DNA from: Pelobates cultripes
Taxonomy: Eukaryota; Chordata; Amphibia; Anura; Pelobatidae
Length of the DNA stretch: 64,000 nucleotides
Assembly: GCA_933207985.1 (NCBI GenBank)
Contig: OW240912.1
Location: 363,767,424-363,831,423, forward strand
Direction of reading: 5' to 3'
Shown here: one piece after another, positions 34,497 to 45,900 of the stretch
Layout: each line of letters starts with the position of its first letter
Numbering within the stretch: the stretch's first letter is position 1
Program-made: the position numbers and the translations under genes
The notes under the pieces: generated by a model
Databases searched by the model: none
Seen by the model: the letters and a program-made list of their open reading frames with translations, nothing else
Told to the model about the DNA's origin: nothing

Positions 34497-35100
34497 GGTA
34501 TAGACATCAAGCATGAAAAAAGCATCCAGAATAGCTATTCTCAATAGCAGGAGGAGATTATTTATTAATGCCGCATCATAAAAAAAATGGCCAGAGTCAT
34601 CTTGTCTTGTCCCAAGCAGCCTCTGGATTTTCCTGGCCTTTACTGCACATCCCATCACCCATCCTGACCTTAGTACATCATAATACCGATATATTTACCT
34701 ACTATAACTCTAGAATATTGCATTTCCTTCTGTCTATGTACATGAAAACCATAAAGATCCAAATGATTACATATTTGAAAGCTTTTTTACTGAATTGCTA
34801 ATAAATATTTCAAGCAGAATGATGGAGCAATCATCTCAATCTGGCAGGTTTTCATTTCCTGGTCTTATTTCAGGGAAACGTAATGTACTTTAATGTATAT
34901 TCAATGTTTCAAAATTCAAATGCAGATTGTAGCTAGATAAATTATAAAAAAAACAAAAAAACACAGTCACATTCTCCTAATCTCCTACAAGGCCCACATG
35001 CATAGAAGCAATTTAGGGTGCCCCCCTCTCCATTCACCATACAGAATTGAAAAGTATAAGACCACCATTAGTAAGCTTACGTTACAAAACCCCATGGTTG
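34497..35100. other. Unassigned sequence
   Basis: Non-repetitive, no coding support. An A-rich stretch lies at 34945-34962. Confidence 0.35.
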
Positions 35101-35335
35101 TCAAAAGGAACACTATAGTTTCAGGGACACAAACATGTATTCATGACACTATAGTATTAAACTATTTAGGTCCTCAACCCCCCTTAGATCGCAGTACAAG
35201 GTATTTAAACATACCTTTGGTCCCATGCCTTGTCTCCGAAAAGGTAGCGTTTACGGTGCCTGCAGAGACATGCTATAGACACCAGAACCACTAAATTAAG
35301 CTCTAGTGGTTATGGTGGCTATAGTGTCCCATTAA
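35101..35335. mobile_element. Small TTAA-type miniature element
   Basis: Left end AAAGGAACACTATAGTTTCA, right end GGCTATAGTGTCCCATTAA; 235 bp. Same ends as the elements at 31432 and 63521. The left flank reads TCAA rather than TTAA, one point change. Confidence 0.75.
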
Positions 35336-36805
35336 TGCATTTTCATTTACATGTGATCTGGACAGCAATGATCCTGTCAATGTGAAATAAATGAAATAAA
35401 ATGAAATAAAACCAGGGGAATCAAATGGCAGTAGGTGATTCTGTTCAGTCCTAGAGAGAGGAGGTCTGCTCATCCATTGTACTCCACAAGACGGGGATCA
35501 GTGTTTTTGACGCATCCATATAATTCATCTCCTAGAAATTTCAGCATAACAAAGTCCCTAACAGAGTTTGACATAAACATCAGTTTCTGTTTTTACATTT
35601 TGGTAGATTTTCTTTCTGTTTGTTTGTCTGTTTGTTTAGTGACAAATAAAAGGTATACATTTTTGAATGTTCCACTAATTGGCAAAACTCCTTCTACCCA
35701 TCCTTACAGTCTGTACGCACAGTGAGAATAGTCCAATAGTCACATCTCGCTTTGCATTCCGCTATAGAAAACCGTTTAAATAAAATCTGTAAGCACAAAG
35801 CATTGTGATTAAAACACAATGTGACAAACAGTACATCTGGGACAGTAAGGGATGACATAATACTGCTGTTAGCATTCTGTGACATTATGCTGTATCAAAC
35901 AATTCATATCAGAGCTAATTTCTTTATGATAACACAAGATTATTCCTACTGGCAAACGAATGGTTAATTGAATTAATTCTTGGTAGTGGGAGTTTTTTTG
36001 CTAAGAATTAAAGAGAGAAACAAATCTAAACCGAGACCAATATTAACCCACCGGGCAATCTAGCACTGGCTCCCAGAAAATATCTCCTTTTATTGAAATG
36101 TAATTGAATATTTGACTTCCTTCCCGTGAATCAATACAAATGGAAATATAAAATAAACATAATTTTAATTAAAAGACTGAGGGCAGCACACAGCCTGTTC
36201 TGCAGTTAATTTTCCCTAAAATATTATAATCCTGTAACATTCTACTGGAGTTGGCATTTGATCATTCAATACAGTCATCCAGAAGTCATGGACGTTACTC
36301 ACAGTGTATAGCTACTTTACCAGGTGTAATTTTGCTTGCTCTATCTCAGATAATTCCTCTTCACTGGAGTGCGGCCACTTGTGCAGTGACATGGCAAACT
36401 GGCTTGGCTACCATAGTCTGGAATTATTAATGCAAGCCCTGCTATTACTGGGTATGTATTATTTATATGTATGACTTGTATGAACAATTATTTGACAATT
36501 CACTCTTACAGACAAGTCAAGGTGGCATTTTTGCAAGTATATGAAGACAGTTTTTAGGTCTTGAGGTTTATTTGGGAAAAGTTAAATTGCTAAATTTAGG
36601 TCAAGGAGATATGTTCCAGCTCAGCCTAAACTTTGGAAATGTAATTTATTGTCAATTCACCACCAGGACGCCGCTGGGTGTAAGTTGAGTATAATTGTAT
36701 TTTTTTTTTTACAGGCAACCAAGTAATCTAAACCGCGATAGGGACATACTAATTTTATAAATACACATACATATTTCTATTTGTAATATTAAAATGTTCA
36801 TATAA
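35336..36805. other. Unassigned sequence
   Basis: About 1.5 kb with no coding frame I can support and only short tandem features (ATGAAATAAA repeated at 35390-35411; TGTTTGTTTGTC at 35617-35636). Confidence 0.4.
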
Positions 36806-36885
36806 TTAACCCCTTAAGGACTAAACTTCTGGAATAAAAGGGAATCATGACATGTCACACCTGCCATGTGTTTTTAAGGGATTAA
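36806..36885. mobile_element. 80-bp miniature TTAACCCCTT element
   Basis: TTAACCCCTTAAGGACTAAA at the left and TTTTTAAGGGATTAA at the right. It shares the ends of the 2.1-kb TTAA elements but has only about 50 bp between them, so it is a minimal derivative. Confidence 0.7.
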
Positions 36886-36981
36886 AGAAACTGGGGAGCT
36901 CTTGTGCTGAGATAAAATAAATACATTTAAAAAAAAAAAAAACAATTCCTAAGCTTAATGAATAATTAAGCTTCATTTAAT

Positions 36982-37348
36982 TTAAAGGACCACTATAGCG
37001 ATAGTAATAGAAACACGTATTCCTAACATTATATTGTTCAGCTCCCTCCCCTATGTGCATAAAAAAGATACGTTTTACTTACATTTCAGCCATCGCAGCA
37101 CTGCTCTACGTGCTGTTTCCCCTCCTCCTTGGCAATGATCACCAGTCTCGATGATTTCAGCCAATCAAATGCTTTCCCATAAGTAAGCATTGGGAGGCTT
37201 GTGTGCATGCACAGCAAAATCATAACAGCCAAGGTGTATTTAAGCAGCAATGTAAACACTGCCTTTTCTCTCATAAAGCAGCTTTTACACTGCTGACCCT
37301 GCAGGACAGGCCATATGCCCCAGAACCACTGGATTAAGCTGTAGAGGT
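36982..37348. mobile_element. TTAA miniature element, right end lost
   Basis: Starts TTAAAGGACCACTATAGCGA with TTAA; the interior resembles 31432-31986 (GCCAATCAAATGC, CACTGCCTTTTCTC, GGATTAAGCTGTAG). It stops about 25 bp before the expected CTATAGTGTCC end, where Penelope-like sequence begins near 37355. Confidence 0.6.
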
Positions 37349-37359
37349 CGCAATTTCCG

Positions 37360-37842
37360 CGATATTTTAGTCCCAAGCCAAAACCAAACCCATCACTTAC
37401 TTGGTTAGGTCGAAATCCTTCTTGTGGTACCTATGGGTGTGGTAGGTGTGTCGCCTGTAAGTATATTCTACAGGACTCGAAATCAGTGACAGACAGTGAG
37501 GGACGACACACCTTTAGGGTGACACATTTCTTTAATTGCAATACTGCAGGACTGGTTTATCTGCTAACCTGCAGCTGTAATTTACAATATGTGGGCAAAA
37601 CATTCCGCCCCTTTAAAGAACTTATAAAGGAACATGTGAGGTCCCCAAAGAATTGCTTAGAACCTCCCGTCTCAAGACACCTCAAAGAATGCAACAGGGG
37701 TCTATCTAAGGATATAAGATTCTGTGGCCTAGAGCTGGTCAAGCGTGACCAAACGCGGGGGGATTTTGATAAAATTCTACGTCAAAAAGAATGTAGATGG
37801 ATTTACAAATTTAAAGACCCTCAACCCTCAAGGCCTGAATGA
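37360..37842 (+). pseudogene. Penelope-like element, C-terminal zinc-finger linker and GIY-YIG endonuclease (5'-truncated)
   Basis: One frame from about 37360 to TGA near 37840. It begins in sequence, with no start codon of its own. A Cys cluster CGTYGCGRCVAC (37423-37460) matches the linker finger found in Neptune-type Penelope-like elements. Then comes the GIY-YIG domain: GLVYLLTCSC (37551 onward) and YVGKTFRPFKELIKEH, followed by SRHLKECN and the C-terminal basic region ending near PQPSRPE. The usual R-I pair before the EH is L-I here (KELIKEH), which may be a lost catalytic arginine. In these elements the domain nicks target DNA for target-primed reverse transcription. The RT part is absent, so this is a 5'-truncated copy, consistent with how such elements insert. 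The frame is otherwise uninterrupted for about 160 codons, so it is not very old. Confidence 0.85.
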
Positions 37843-39870
37843 AGGCTTCTCCTTCTCCTCCTTTATTTGATTTCTTATGTGAATTCTGGTATCCCCAAGT
37901 ATTTGAAGAATTGAATTCTGTATATTTGTAAATATTGCATAGCCTATTTTCTTTGTTTATTCTTTAATGCTGAATTCTGATCATTATCATGTATACGGTT
38001 ATCTTGACTTTAAGTAGACATCTGAAAGTAAAACGGATGAATATACAACCGCTCTCTTTGTAACATTCAGCATGGGTAATGACCATATTGATTTGATCGA
38101 ATGGATAACCTATTTTCTGTGAGGAAACAAGCTGTACAGTATGGTCATTTTGAATAATATTTCAACTTCTACGTAAGAAATTATTCACATAGGAGATTTA
38201 CCCTTTTCTTCATCAGTTGAATATATATACATTGTACAGCTTCATTGTATGTTCATCAGTTAACAAGAAATCCCTTTTCATCTGTTGATAAAAAAGTATC
38301 GGCACACTGGGTTCAAACTATGTTGGTTTTAATTCACTATTTGTCATCCCATACTTTAAGGGCTACACCACTCCGCGGTAAAATTATTTTACCATCAAGT
38401 AACCTAATCACTTGATTGCTTGATGGTTTATTTGACCTTAATTCCACATTATATTCCAAGGGGGATACCTGTCTGTGATGGGATTTATCCTGCAGGGCTG
38501 GGAAAGTACCCCCCTCCTCTATACCACTTATTAACTATATTGGGAGGAATGTTAACACACCCAATTTTGCCTTGTGAGTGTGCACCTTGTTAGTACCTGG
38601 TGGAGATGAGAGGAGAGGTCTGAACTGTCCACAGTTTACTCCCCTATTCACATGATTCCATGGCTTCCCAGTGAGGGAGGAGTTCCACCTCCCCCTTATA
38701 GCAGACACAGTTCAGATGCCTACCAGCTCTTGAGAAAGGTGGACATACTCGCTGAAACGTGCGTCGAGCTCTATGCTGATGCACTACTATGTTTTTTAAT
38801 GTTATCCTGGGGTAGATTTTCTCTGTTTGCTATGGCTCTCTAGTGTCTTATCGCTAAGTTTAAGTCAGTAGCTTTAGAGGCTGCCTTGAAGCAGTAGTGG
38901 TAGCTGGGTGGTGATTAGGCTGCCTTGAAGCAGCAGTGTTAGCTGGGTGGTGATTATAGGCTGCCTTGAAGCAGTAGTGTTAGCTGGATGGTGATTAGAG
39001 GCTGCCTTGAAGCAGTAGTGTTAGCTGGATGGTGATTAGAGGCTGCCTTGAAGCAGTAGTGTTAGCTGGATGGTGATTAGAGGCTGCCTTGAAGCAGTAG
39101 TGGTAGCTGGGTGGTGATTATAGGCTGCCTTGAAGCAGTAGTGTTAGCTTGATGGTGATTATAGGCTGCCTTGAAGCAGTAGTGGTAGCTAGATAGTGAC
39201 TATAGCCTCTAGTTTGCACTCTGTAGGCAGCTGGTCAGTCTACTGTGTGGGGGTTGAGAGCTTGGTATCACCTTGCACAAGTTAGAAACGGTTTCAACAC
39301 TGCCATATTGTTTGGCCGTTTATACAAGTTTACCCCCCCCCCCTTTTTTTTTTCTTTGTTTAAGTTTCTCTTAAACGTGTTACAACATATTCTCTAAGAC
39401 CTTGCTATTATCATTACCATTAGGACTATTCATATCAGCTATCCTTTGCTAAGAAGGGCTCTTTAGACCACTTAACTGCATGCAGCCAAGACTAGCCATA
39501 TTTATAGACCAGAGAACTAGTCACTTGGACACAGCATGTTCAGCGTCTAATTATTAAGACACTTCTTTGTCATCTATATTTGAGACAGAAGCATAGGATG
39601 AATGCTCCTACTATACTCTAAGCCTCATTTAAAATATATGAATGAGAGATCTTTCTACACATTTCAGCCAATAGTATATACTACAAGTATTGCTCTCTAT
39701 ATATATACATTTATATGATTATTCTTACCCCATGTTTTTAAAGGCATATTGCTGTGTTTTTTTGTTTTACACACGGTGGGTTGTGAGCACACCTTTTATA
39801 CGTGCATTGTTTTTGTGTTGTGTATTTAGTTTTCAATAAAGTGTCTTACCATTTATGATATTTTTATAAT
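37843..39870 (+). mobile_element. Probable 3' part of the Penelope-like element
   Basis: Follows the GIY-YIG frame without a visible break. It contains a signature locus (CTTGAGAAAGGTGGACATAC followed by CTGAAACGTGCGTCGAGC, 38732-38770) of the sort found in other short insertions here, then a 41-bp tandem repeat and, near the end, TTTTCAATAAAGTGTC (39831-39846), a plausible polyadenylation-like end. The right limit is inferred. Confidence 0.4.
38877..39205. repeat. 41-bp tandem repeat, about 8 copies
   Basis: Units read GAGGCTGCCTTGAAGCAGTA then GTGTTAGCTGGATGGTGATTA. Units differ at G/T in GTGGTAG/GTGTTAG and GGGTGG/GGATGG, and adjacent ones are most alike, as in recent slippage. No open frame across it. 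Confidence 0.9.
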
Positions 39871-40477
39871 AGAGGTAATTCTAGCGAAATGGGTCCCATC
39901 TATTTTTCATTTGGAGTCCTAACCTCACTATTTATATTTTTCAAGTATTGATGTTAATTGGGTTCATGCCCCCTGTTACCTCGGGAACCTTTTCTATGGC
40001 AACAGTGTAGATTTTTCCTACATCTGTGGCCATATTTTCTCTGGGTTAAGCTGTAGTTGTCCTAGTAACTATTGTGTCCATTTAAACTGTATGCAGCAGG
40101 ATACTAGATGGAATGACTGAGGAAACTGTCAAATTGTGCCTTTTTCTTGCACCTTTCGATGATACAGCTCACTAACCTGTGTAGCAGTCTTCCATATTGG
40201 CTGGCATGGATGAATACATAATATGTTTAATATCGTAATGCTCTCTCATTGCTTCTAGTGGGCAATAGCACAGTATATATCGGGTACGCTACCCGAGGAC
40301 TGGCATTGTTAGGGATCTGAGCAGTATTTTATTTATTAATTGAATTACACTACTCTGCACGTCTCACCTGAAACCTAATGAAGCCTCTCTTTCAGTTTTG
40401 GGGTTGCAGCCCAGAGTACTCCTATTCCCAACTAGACTCCTGACGTTTTCCCTTTCCATACCCTTTTTAGCTTCTCT
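39871..40477. other. Unassigned sequence with a possible TTAA element end
   Basis: GGGTTAAGCTGTAGTTGTCC and ATTGTGTCCATTTAA (40033-40084) look like the right end of the TTAAAGG family; its left end is not evident. No coding support. Confidence 0.4.
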
Positions 40478-40737
40478 TTCAACGGACAACTGGATGAATA
40501 CTTGCAAAAACATAATATTCAGGGATATAATATTTAATTTGTGGGTTAATAGCTTCTTGATCCAAGGAGATATCTGACTGCCATTCTAGGGTCAAGAAGG
40601 AATTATTTCCGAGATTGTTGCAAAATTTGGAAAGCGCATCAGACTGTTTTTCTTTTGGATCTACAGCAAAAACAGACACGGGAAAGGCTGAACTTGAAGG
40701 ATGCATGTCTCTTTTCAGCCTATGTAACTATGTAACA
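40478..40737 (+). pseudogene. CR1 LINE 3' terminal fragment
   Basis: Starts within the last codons of ORF2 (CAACTGGATGAATACTTGCA; LDKYLQKHNIQGYN region of the complete copy) and continues through the 3' UTR to CTTTTCAGCCTATGTAACTA. More diverged than the copy at 16125; GAAGGATGCATGTCTC replaces GATGGACGCAAGTCTC. Confidence 0.8.
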
Positions 40738-41332
40738 TATGAATTGTTCAGCAGCATTGAAATTTCTGTGAGAATGCAAACTCCCTTATGACATAAGTAA
40801 CTCTATAAATTGTGAAAATCAGATGATATGCATTATCTGAATATTCCAAACAGTTTTAAAAGGTCATGTTTCCATAACCTTCCCAGGATTCCACAATGAA
40901 TATGCAAATAACCAGAGACCTGTCACTTTGCAGGTTTCCTTTGCAGTTAAGCACATAAGTAGATTTCAGAATTTACTTATTTTGGTATTTCTGTATCTTA
41001 CTAAACCAGTCTTAGCATAGCTTTACAATCTCTTATGTAATATACCTCACATTTATTTTTCTTTTTTCCCCCCTTCATTCCAGAGACAATACACTATTCT
41101 TTTTGAAAATCTGTTAGAGTTTTGTTTCCTGTGACCTCGGCAATCATTTTCTGACATTTGAGAAAGAATGGAGCAGCCGTTTTCCTATTGCACTTGCCCT
41201 TTGTAACCTCATCAGTTTCAAATTACAAAAGACTCTGAAGGGAATCTTCAAAATATTACAAACGGCAGGTTATGAAAGTCAGTAAAAACTAGAGAAGCCT
41301 AAGGTATGAGAAATGGCTGAGTGCATAATATA
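40738..41332. other. Unassigned sequence
   Basis: No gene or repeat recognised. Confidence 0.35.
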
Positions 41333-41722
41333 TTAAAGGACCACTATAGTGCCAGGAAAACATACTCGTTTTCCTGGCACTATAGTGCCCTGAGGGTGCC
41401 CCCACCCTCAGGGTCCCACTCCCGTCGGCTGAATGTGCACGCGCAGCAAGAGCTACGCGCGCATTCAGCCAGTCACATAGGAAAGCATTTAAAATGCTTT
41501 CCTATGGACGCTGGCGTGCTCTCACTGTGAAAATCACAGTGAGAAGCACGCAAGCGCCTTTAGTGGCTGTCAATGAGACAGCCACTAGAGTAAATAGGGG
41601 AAGGCTTAACCCATTCTGAAACTGCTATGTTTATGAAAAAAATGGGTTAATGCTAGCTGGACCTGGCACCCAGACCACTTCATTAAGCTGAAGTGGTCTG
41701 GGTGCCTAGAGTGGTCCTTTAA
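41333..41722. mobile_element. Complete 390-bp TTAA miniature element
   Basis: TTAAAGGACCACTATAGTGC left, CTAGAGTGGTCCTTTAA right, TTAA at both edges. Just inside the left end a second hairpin (GTGCCAGGAAAACATACTCG against GTTTTCCTGGCAC) and CCTGAGGGTGCCC / CCCACCCTCAGGG pairs are seen. No coding capacity. Confidence 0.85.
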
Positions 41723-43973
41723 AGGGTACTGTCATTTATCTGAAAATGATGTCACTGAAAACCTGGAACTGGTGATAACCTTTTTATGTGATTCTCAGTT
41801 TTCCTTTATATCTATATAAACAATTTAGCATTTGGCATCACAATCCAGTTCAGTCCTGGCACAGCCAGGGCACACATTGTATTGAAGAAGCAGAAACAGA
41901 TACATCAAGGGGACATTTAAAGACTGTTCTGGCACAAATATATAAAAGGAGTGGAGACTATGAGATGCTTTTTCTTCATGTCTGTCTTTCTCTTCTTTCT
42001 TCTGCTTTCCAATTCCATTTCAGGAGGAGACACTGATCAACCAATCGGTGTCCTATCCCTAGGAATGCTGGAAAAGTGCATTGGGCATGGCTGAGAGATT
42101 TACACATGTGCAGTTGTAAGATCTCTTCGCCAAATGGGGGAGAAGAGAGGGAGTCTAATCAGTGTGATTCATGCAGAGCAGGCTCTGGTGACAGGTTTCT
42201 CCCTCCTGCTGCTGCCCAATGATGCCCTATTTCTGTCGTTAGTTAACTGGTATGAAACTGATATGGGTGTTTAAGAGGGAGGATTAGGTGAGGCTGAAGA
42301 AAATGGCCTAGCTGAGAAGCGTGCCCAGTAAGGCAATCTGTTCAAGTTAATAGTACGTTTATAAGCGTTTAATATCTACTTTTTGAAGTTCTAATTGCTT
42401 TATTTTAGTGTGTGTAGTTGTTTACAAGTGTTTGCTTGCTGGTTTAAAAAAATAGTTATCTAGTGATGCATGTCCCTTTAAATAATTATTCAAAGATGTG
42501 GCTATTCAGTACAGAGACAGATAATATATCTACTGATAGAAAATTACCATGGGTGGATAGTAACCAGCTCTTAATTAATTTAATTTAATGCAGTCATAAA
42601 TTGCCAATTGCCGGGTTTCTGTTTTAAATTCTGTGGAAAGTATATTTTAATTCCTTCATGTCTTTTTGTGAAATGGACAACCTGCTTTTTTGCAAAGCTA
42701 AGTTACATAAAACACCCTCCACATTTTAGAAAACTAAATCCAAATGGCAAAATTAAGGCCAAAATAACTGATTTGGAAAAATTCTATAGTCACGGCCTGG
42801 CTTGTTTAGCCGTAATTTTGCCATTTGGATTTAATTCGCTGGTTAAAAAGGAAACTTAACTTAAACCATGACCATTAATGAGTAACCATGTGTTAAAAAT
42901 GCAGCCACACTACAATGTAAAGGAAAAATATAATAATATCTGAAAATATAATGAACTTTTTTTGAGTGTAGAATTTTGCACAGCATATTGCAGTGCACAG
43001 AAATTACTATTCACATGTCTGGCATTGAAAGAGTTAATACACAGTCTGTGCCCCACAAATAAACATTCCTATTATGTTAATAAAGAAAACAATTCAAGCA
43101 CCATAACCACTGCATCCCTTTACTTGTTATGGTGCCAGGAGCAATGTTTGTGTCCCTCTGCATAATTGGGGTTGAATAATTTTGAGACTGGAGAAGTCAT
43201 TATAAGCTGCATTTTCTGTTGAATTTGGGAAAATCCACTTGAAGCATTTGTTGTGTTGAGCTGTTTCAATTGCTTTTGTTTGATTTGTCCATTGCAAACA
43301 GCTGAAAGTCGTTAAATTTTGACAATAAACCTGATATTCAAAGGGGGTAAAATACCTTTGATTACAACTGTAGATGAGAGCGGTCAGCTGACGCACAGCA
43401 GGACATAGCTCAGGAGAGCTAACAGAAACTCATAGCAGGACCTTCCAGCTCTATGTCCGTACCTTTTATTTTTTATACATGGGGAGCTACTGATTGGCTT
43501 AGAGAGTCAGCCGACCCCAGATCAGTTCATCTAACGTTCAAGTCCATTTTTTTTTTTTATGGAGTGATCATATTATTTATACTTAGCATTTTTACCTTCA
43601 GAAAGGTTTTAGTACAATAAAAGTAACTTGGCAGACTCTTAGCCCTTATAATAGTGAGGCATTTACAGCATTTATGTTTCCAGACGATTAAAAATTGTAA
43701 CATTCCGTTGTGCTCTGTCAAAGTACTCAGCGGAATTTATAGTACAGAAAGTTCCGCTGACTCCAGACACCACGTCTAATATTTTGTTCATTCCAGTTGT
43801 TATGTGATTACACCCGCTATCATATTTAATTCATAAATTTGCATTTTAATAGTTTTTTTTATATATATATATTTTTATTGGTCTTTTTTATTTCATAACA
43901 GCAATTATGTGAGGCAGGTAAGTAACAAGACAGTGAGACGCGCAGGTCTCGGATAAAGAGATCAGAGGTAACG
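41723..43973. other. Unassigned sequence with a small inverted repeat
   Basis: No gene is supported. A 25-bp inverted repeat (TAAATCCAAATGGCAAAATT at about 42735 against AATTTTGCCATTTGGATTTA near 42833) encloses about 50 bp and may mark a miniature element. Around 43100-43160 CACTGCATCCCTTTAC and GTTATGGTGCCAGGAGC resemble ends of TTAA elements. T-runs are at 43547 and 43852. Confidence 0.4.
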
Positions 43974-44387
43974 GTGATGATCAGAGCCGGCGCGTCCATA
44001 AGGCGGCACAGGCGGCCGCCTTAGGGCGCACCGGCCCGGGGGCGCAAATGTCCGGGTGACTGGCAGGAGGGAAGTGCACAGCATCCCTCTCCTGCCGGTC
44101 ACTTCTCGTAGCGTGGCCGAGTGCCAACCTGCAGTGCCGTGGACTGTGTGAAGGGGCGGGGAAATGAACACGTCATATCCCTGCTCCCTCTGTAGCACAC
44201 AGCGCGGCTGGCACCCAGCAGGGGCAGAGCTACCGCTGGCCCCCTTCTAATCAGCATGGGAGAAAGTCCTCCCAAGAAGACTAGAGCAGCAGAAGGCAGA
44301 GAGGAGGGGGGCTGGGAAGGACCAGCTCCTCCAACTCCCAACTACCTCAGGCAGCACTTTGGATCCTAGGTAAGCCACCCTCCTGAA

Positions 44388-44770
44388 CCTGTCTGTCAGT
44401 GTGTCTGTGTGTGTATATGTCTGTCTATCAGTGTGTGTATCTATATGTCTGTCAGTGTGTGTGTGTATGTCTGTCTGTTAGTGTGTCTTTGTGTGTTTGT
44501 GTATGTCTATCATTGTGTATGTGTGTATCTGTATGTCTGTCAGTGTGTATCTATGTGTCTGTCAGTGTGTCTGTATGTCAGTGTGTGTTTATCTGTATGT
44601 CTGTCAGTGTTTGTGTGTATCTGTATATGTGTGTGTATCTGTGTGTCTGTCTATCTGAATGTGTATCAGTTTGTGTATATGTGTATCTGCATGTGAGTCA
44701 GTGTGTGTATCTTTGTGTATGTGTATCACAGTGTGTGCGTGTGTGGCAGTGTATGTGTATATGTGCATAT
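44388..44770. repeat. (GTCTGTCAGTGTGTGTATCT)n simple repeat
   Basis: Irregular 18-30 bp units of GTCTGTCAGTGTGTGT. The Cys/Val/Tyr/Ser-rich frames up to 183 codons are translations of the repeat. Confidence 0.9.
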
Positions 44771-44774
44771 ATCT

Positions 44775-45062
44775 CAGCATTCAAACACCAACACTATGCA
44801 CAAATAAACACCTGCATGCAAACGTCAACACTACATACAAACACACCCCTGCATTCAAATGTCAACACTACATACAAACACACCTCTGTATCAGACACCA
44901 AAATTATATATAAACACACACCTGCGTTCAAAAACCAACACTACACATAAATGCATGCTTGCATTCAAACACAAACACTACATACAAACACACCTCTACA
45001 ATCATACAAACATACTCCATACAAACACATGCTTACAGTCAAACACACAAATACTCCTATGT
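44775..45062. repeat. CATTCAAACACCAACACTAC minisatellite
   Basis: Units of about 36-40 bp (CACCTGCATTCAAACACCAA followed by CACTACATACAAACA), seven or so copies, later ones degenerate. Confidence 0.85.
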
Positions 45063-45218
45063 GCTAAATACAATCCTGCAAGCATGGGGAATCGGTAGAG
45101 CCCCAGCTTTCAAAACATTGTTGGAGTTGCACGACAGATGGGGATCTATCTTTTAGCCATCCTGTGTACATACAGAGACATACAGTCTGTATGTCTCTGT
45201 ATGACTGTCTGTGTATGT

Positions 45219-45428
45219 ATTCAAAAGGAATAAACGCAGGCAACACTCCAATAGTAAGGATGGTATATTTATTGATAGGAGAACCACCCCAAAGAAAGTG
45301 CGTCGTTTCGGCTCAGCAGAGCCTTATTGCATGAGCTGAAACATCACACTTTCTATGGGGTGGTTCACCTACCAATAAACATACCGTCCTTACTATTGGA
45401 GTGTTGCCTGTGTTTATTCCTTTTGAAG
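45219..45428. mobile_element. 210-bp foldback palindrome inside hAT element 2
   Basis: Left arm ATTCAAAAGGAATAAACGCA through AACACTCCAATAGTAAGGAT and GAACCACCCC to GTCGTTTCGGCTCA; the right arm is its inverse up to TTTATTCCTTTTGAAGA. Arms of about 97 bp around a 16-bp loop. On the minus strand the left arm reads AATAAGGCTCTGCTGAGCCG then AAACGACGC, the same kind of stem followed by GAAAC seen at 2977-3152. Analogous to the 2878 insertion; family inferred as Penelope-like. Confidence 0.6.
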
Positions 45429-45529
45429 ACTTTACTGGTGGATCCAGCGATGTCCGCCTGACACGGAGCATCCACCACTGTGAATGGCCGGAGCATTTGC
45501 ACGGTATCAGTGTGCAGGGTTCTTTGTTT

Positions 45530-45900
45530 GTCTGTGTATGTATGTCTCTGTATGCCTTGTCTGTATGTCTCTTTATGACTGTCTGTGTATGTATGTCTCT
45601 GTATCATTGTGTATGTATGTCTCTATATGCCTATCTCTATGTTTCTTTATGTCTGTGTCTGTATTTCTGTGTGTGCCTGTGCCTGTATGAATGTATGTCT
45701 GTGTTTGTATGACAATGTACCTGTATGTGTAGATTGTATGACTGTGTTTGTTTGATTGTGTGCCTTTTATGACTGTTTGTCTGTATATCTTTGTGACTGT
45801 TGCCTGAATAATTATGTCTGTGTGCTTGTATGGTTTTGTGTCTGTATGTTTGTGTATTTGTGCATGTATGTATTTTTGCCTGTATCTATGTCTATGTGGG
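45530..45900. repeat. (TGTATGTCTCTGTATGAC)n simple repeat
   Basis: Irregular TGTCTGTATG and TGTATGTCTC units; the minus-strand His/Thr-rich frame here is repeat translation. Followed by a GA-rich patch to 46110. Confidence 0.85.

Noticed and set aside
44399..44950. 183-codon Cys/Val-rich frame
   Set aside because: Translation of GTCTGTCAGTGTGTGT repeats and the following minisatellite inside the hAT element.
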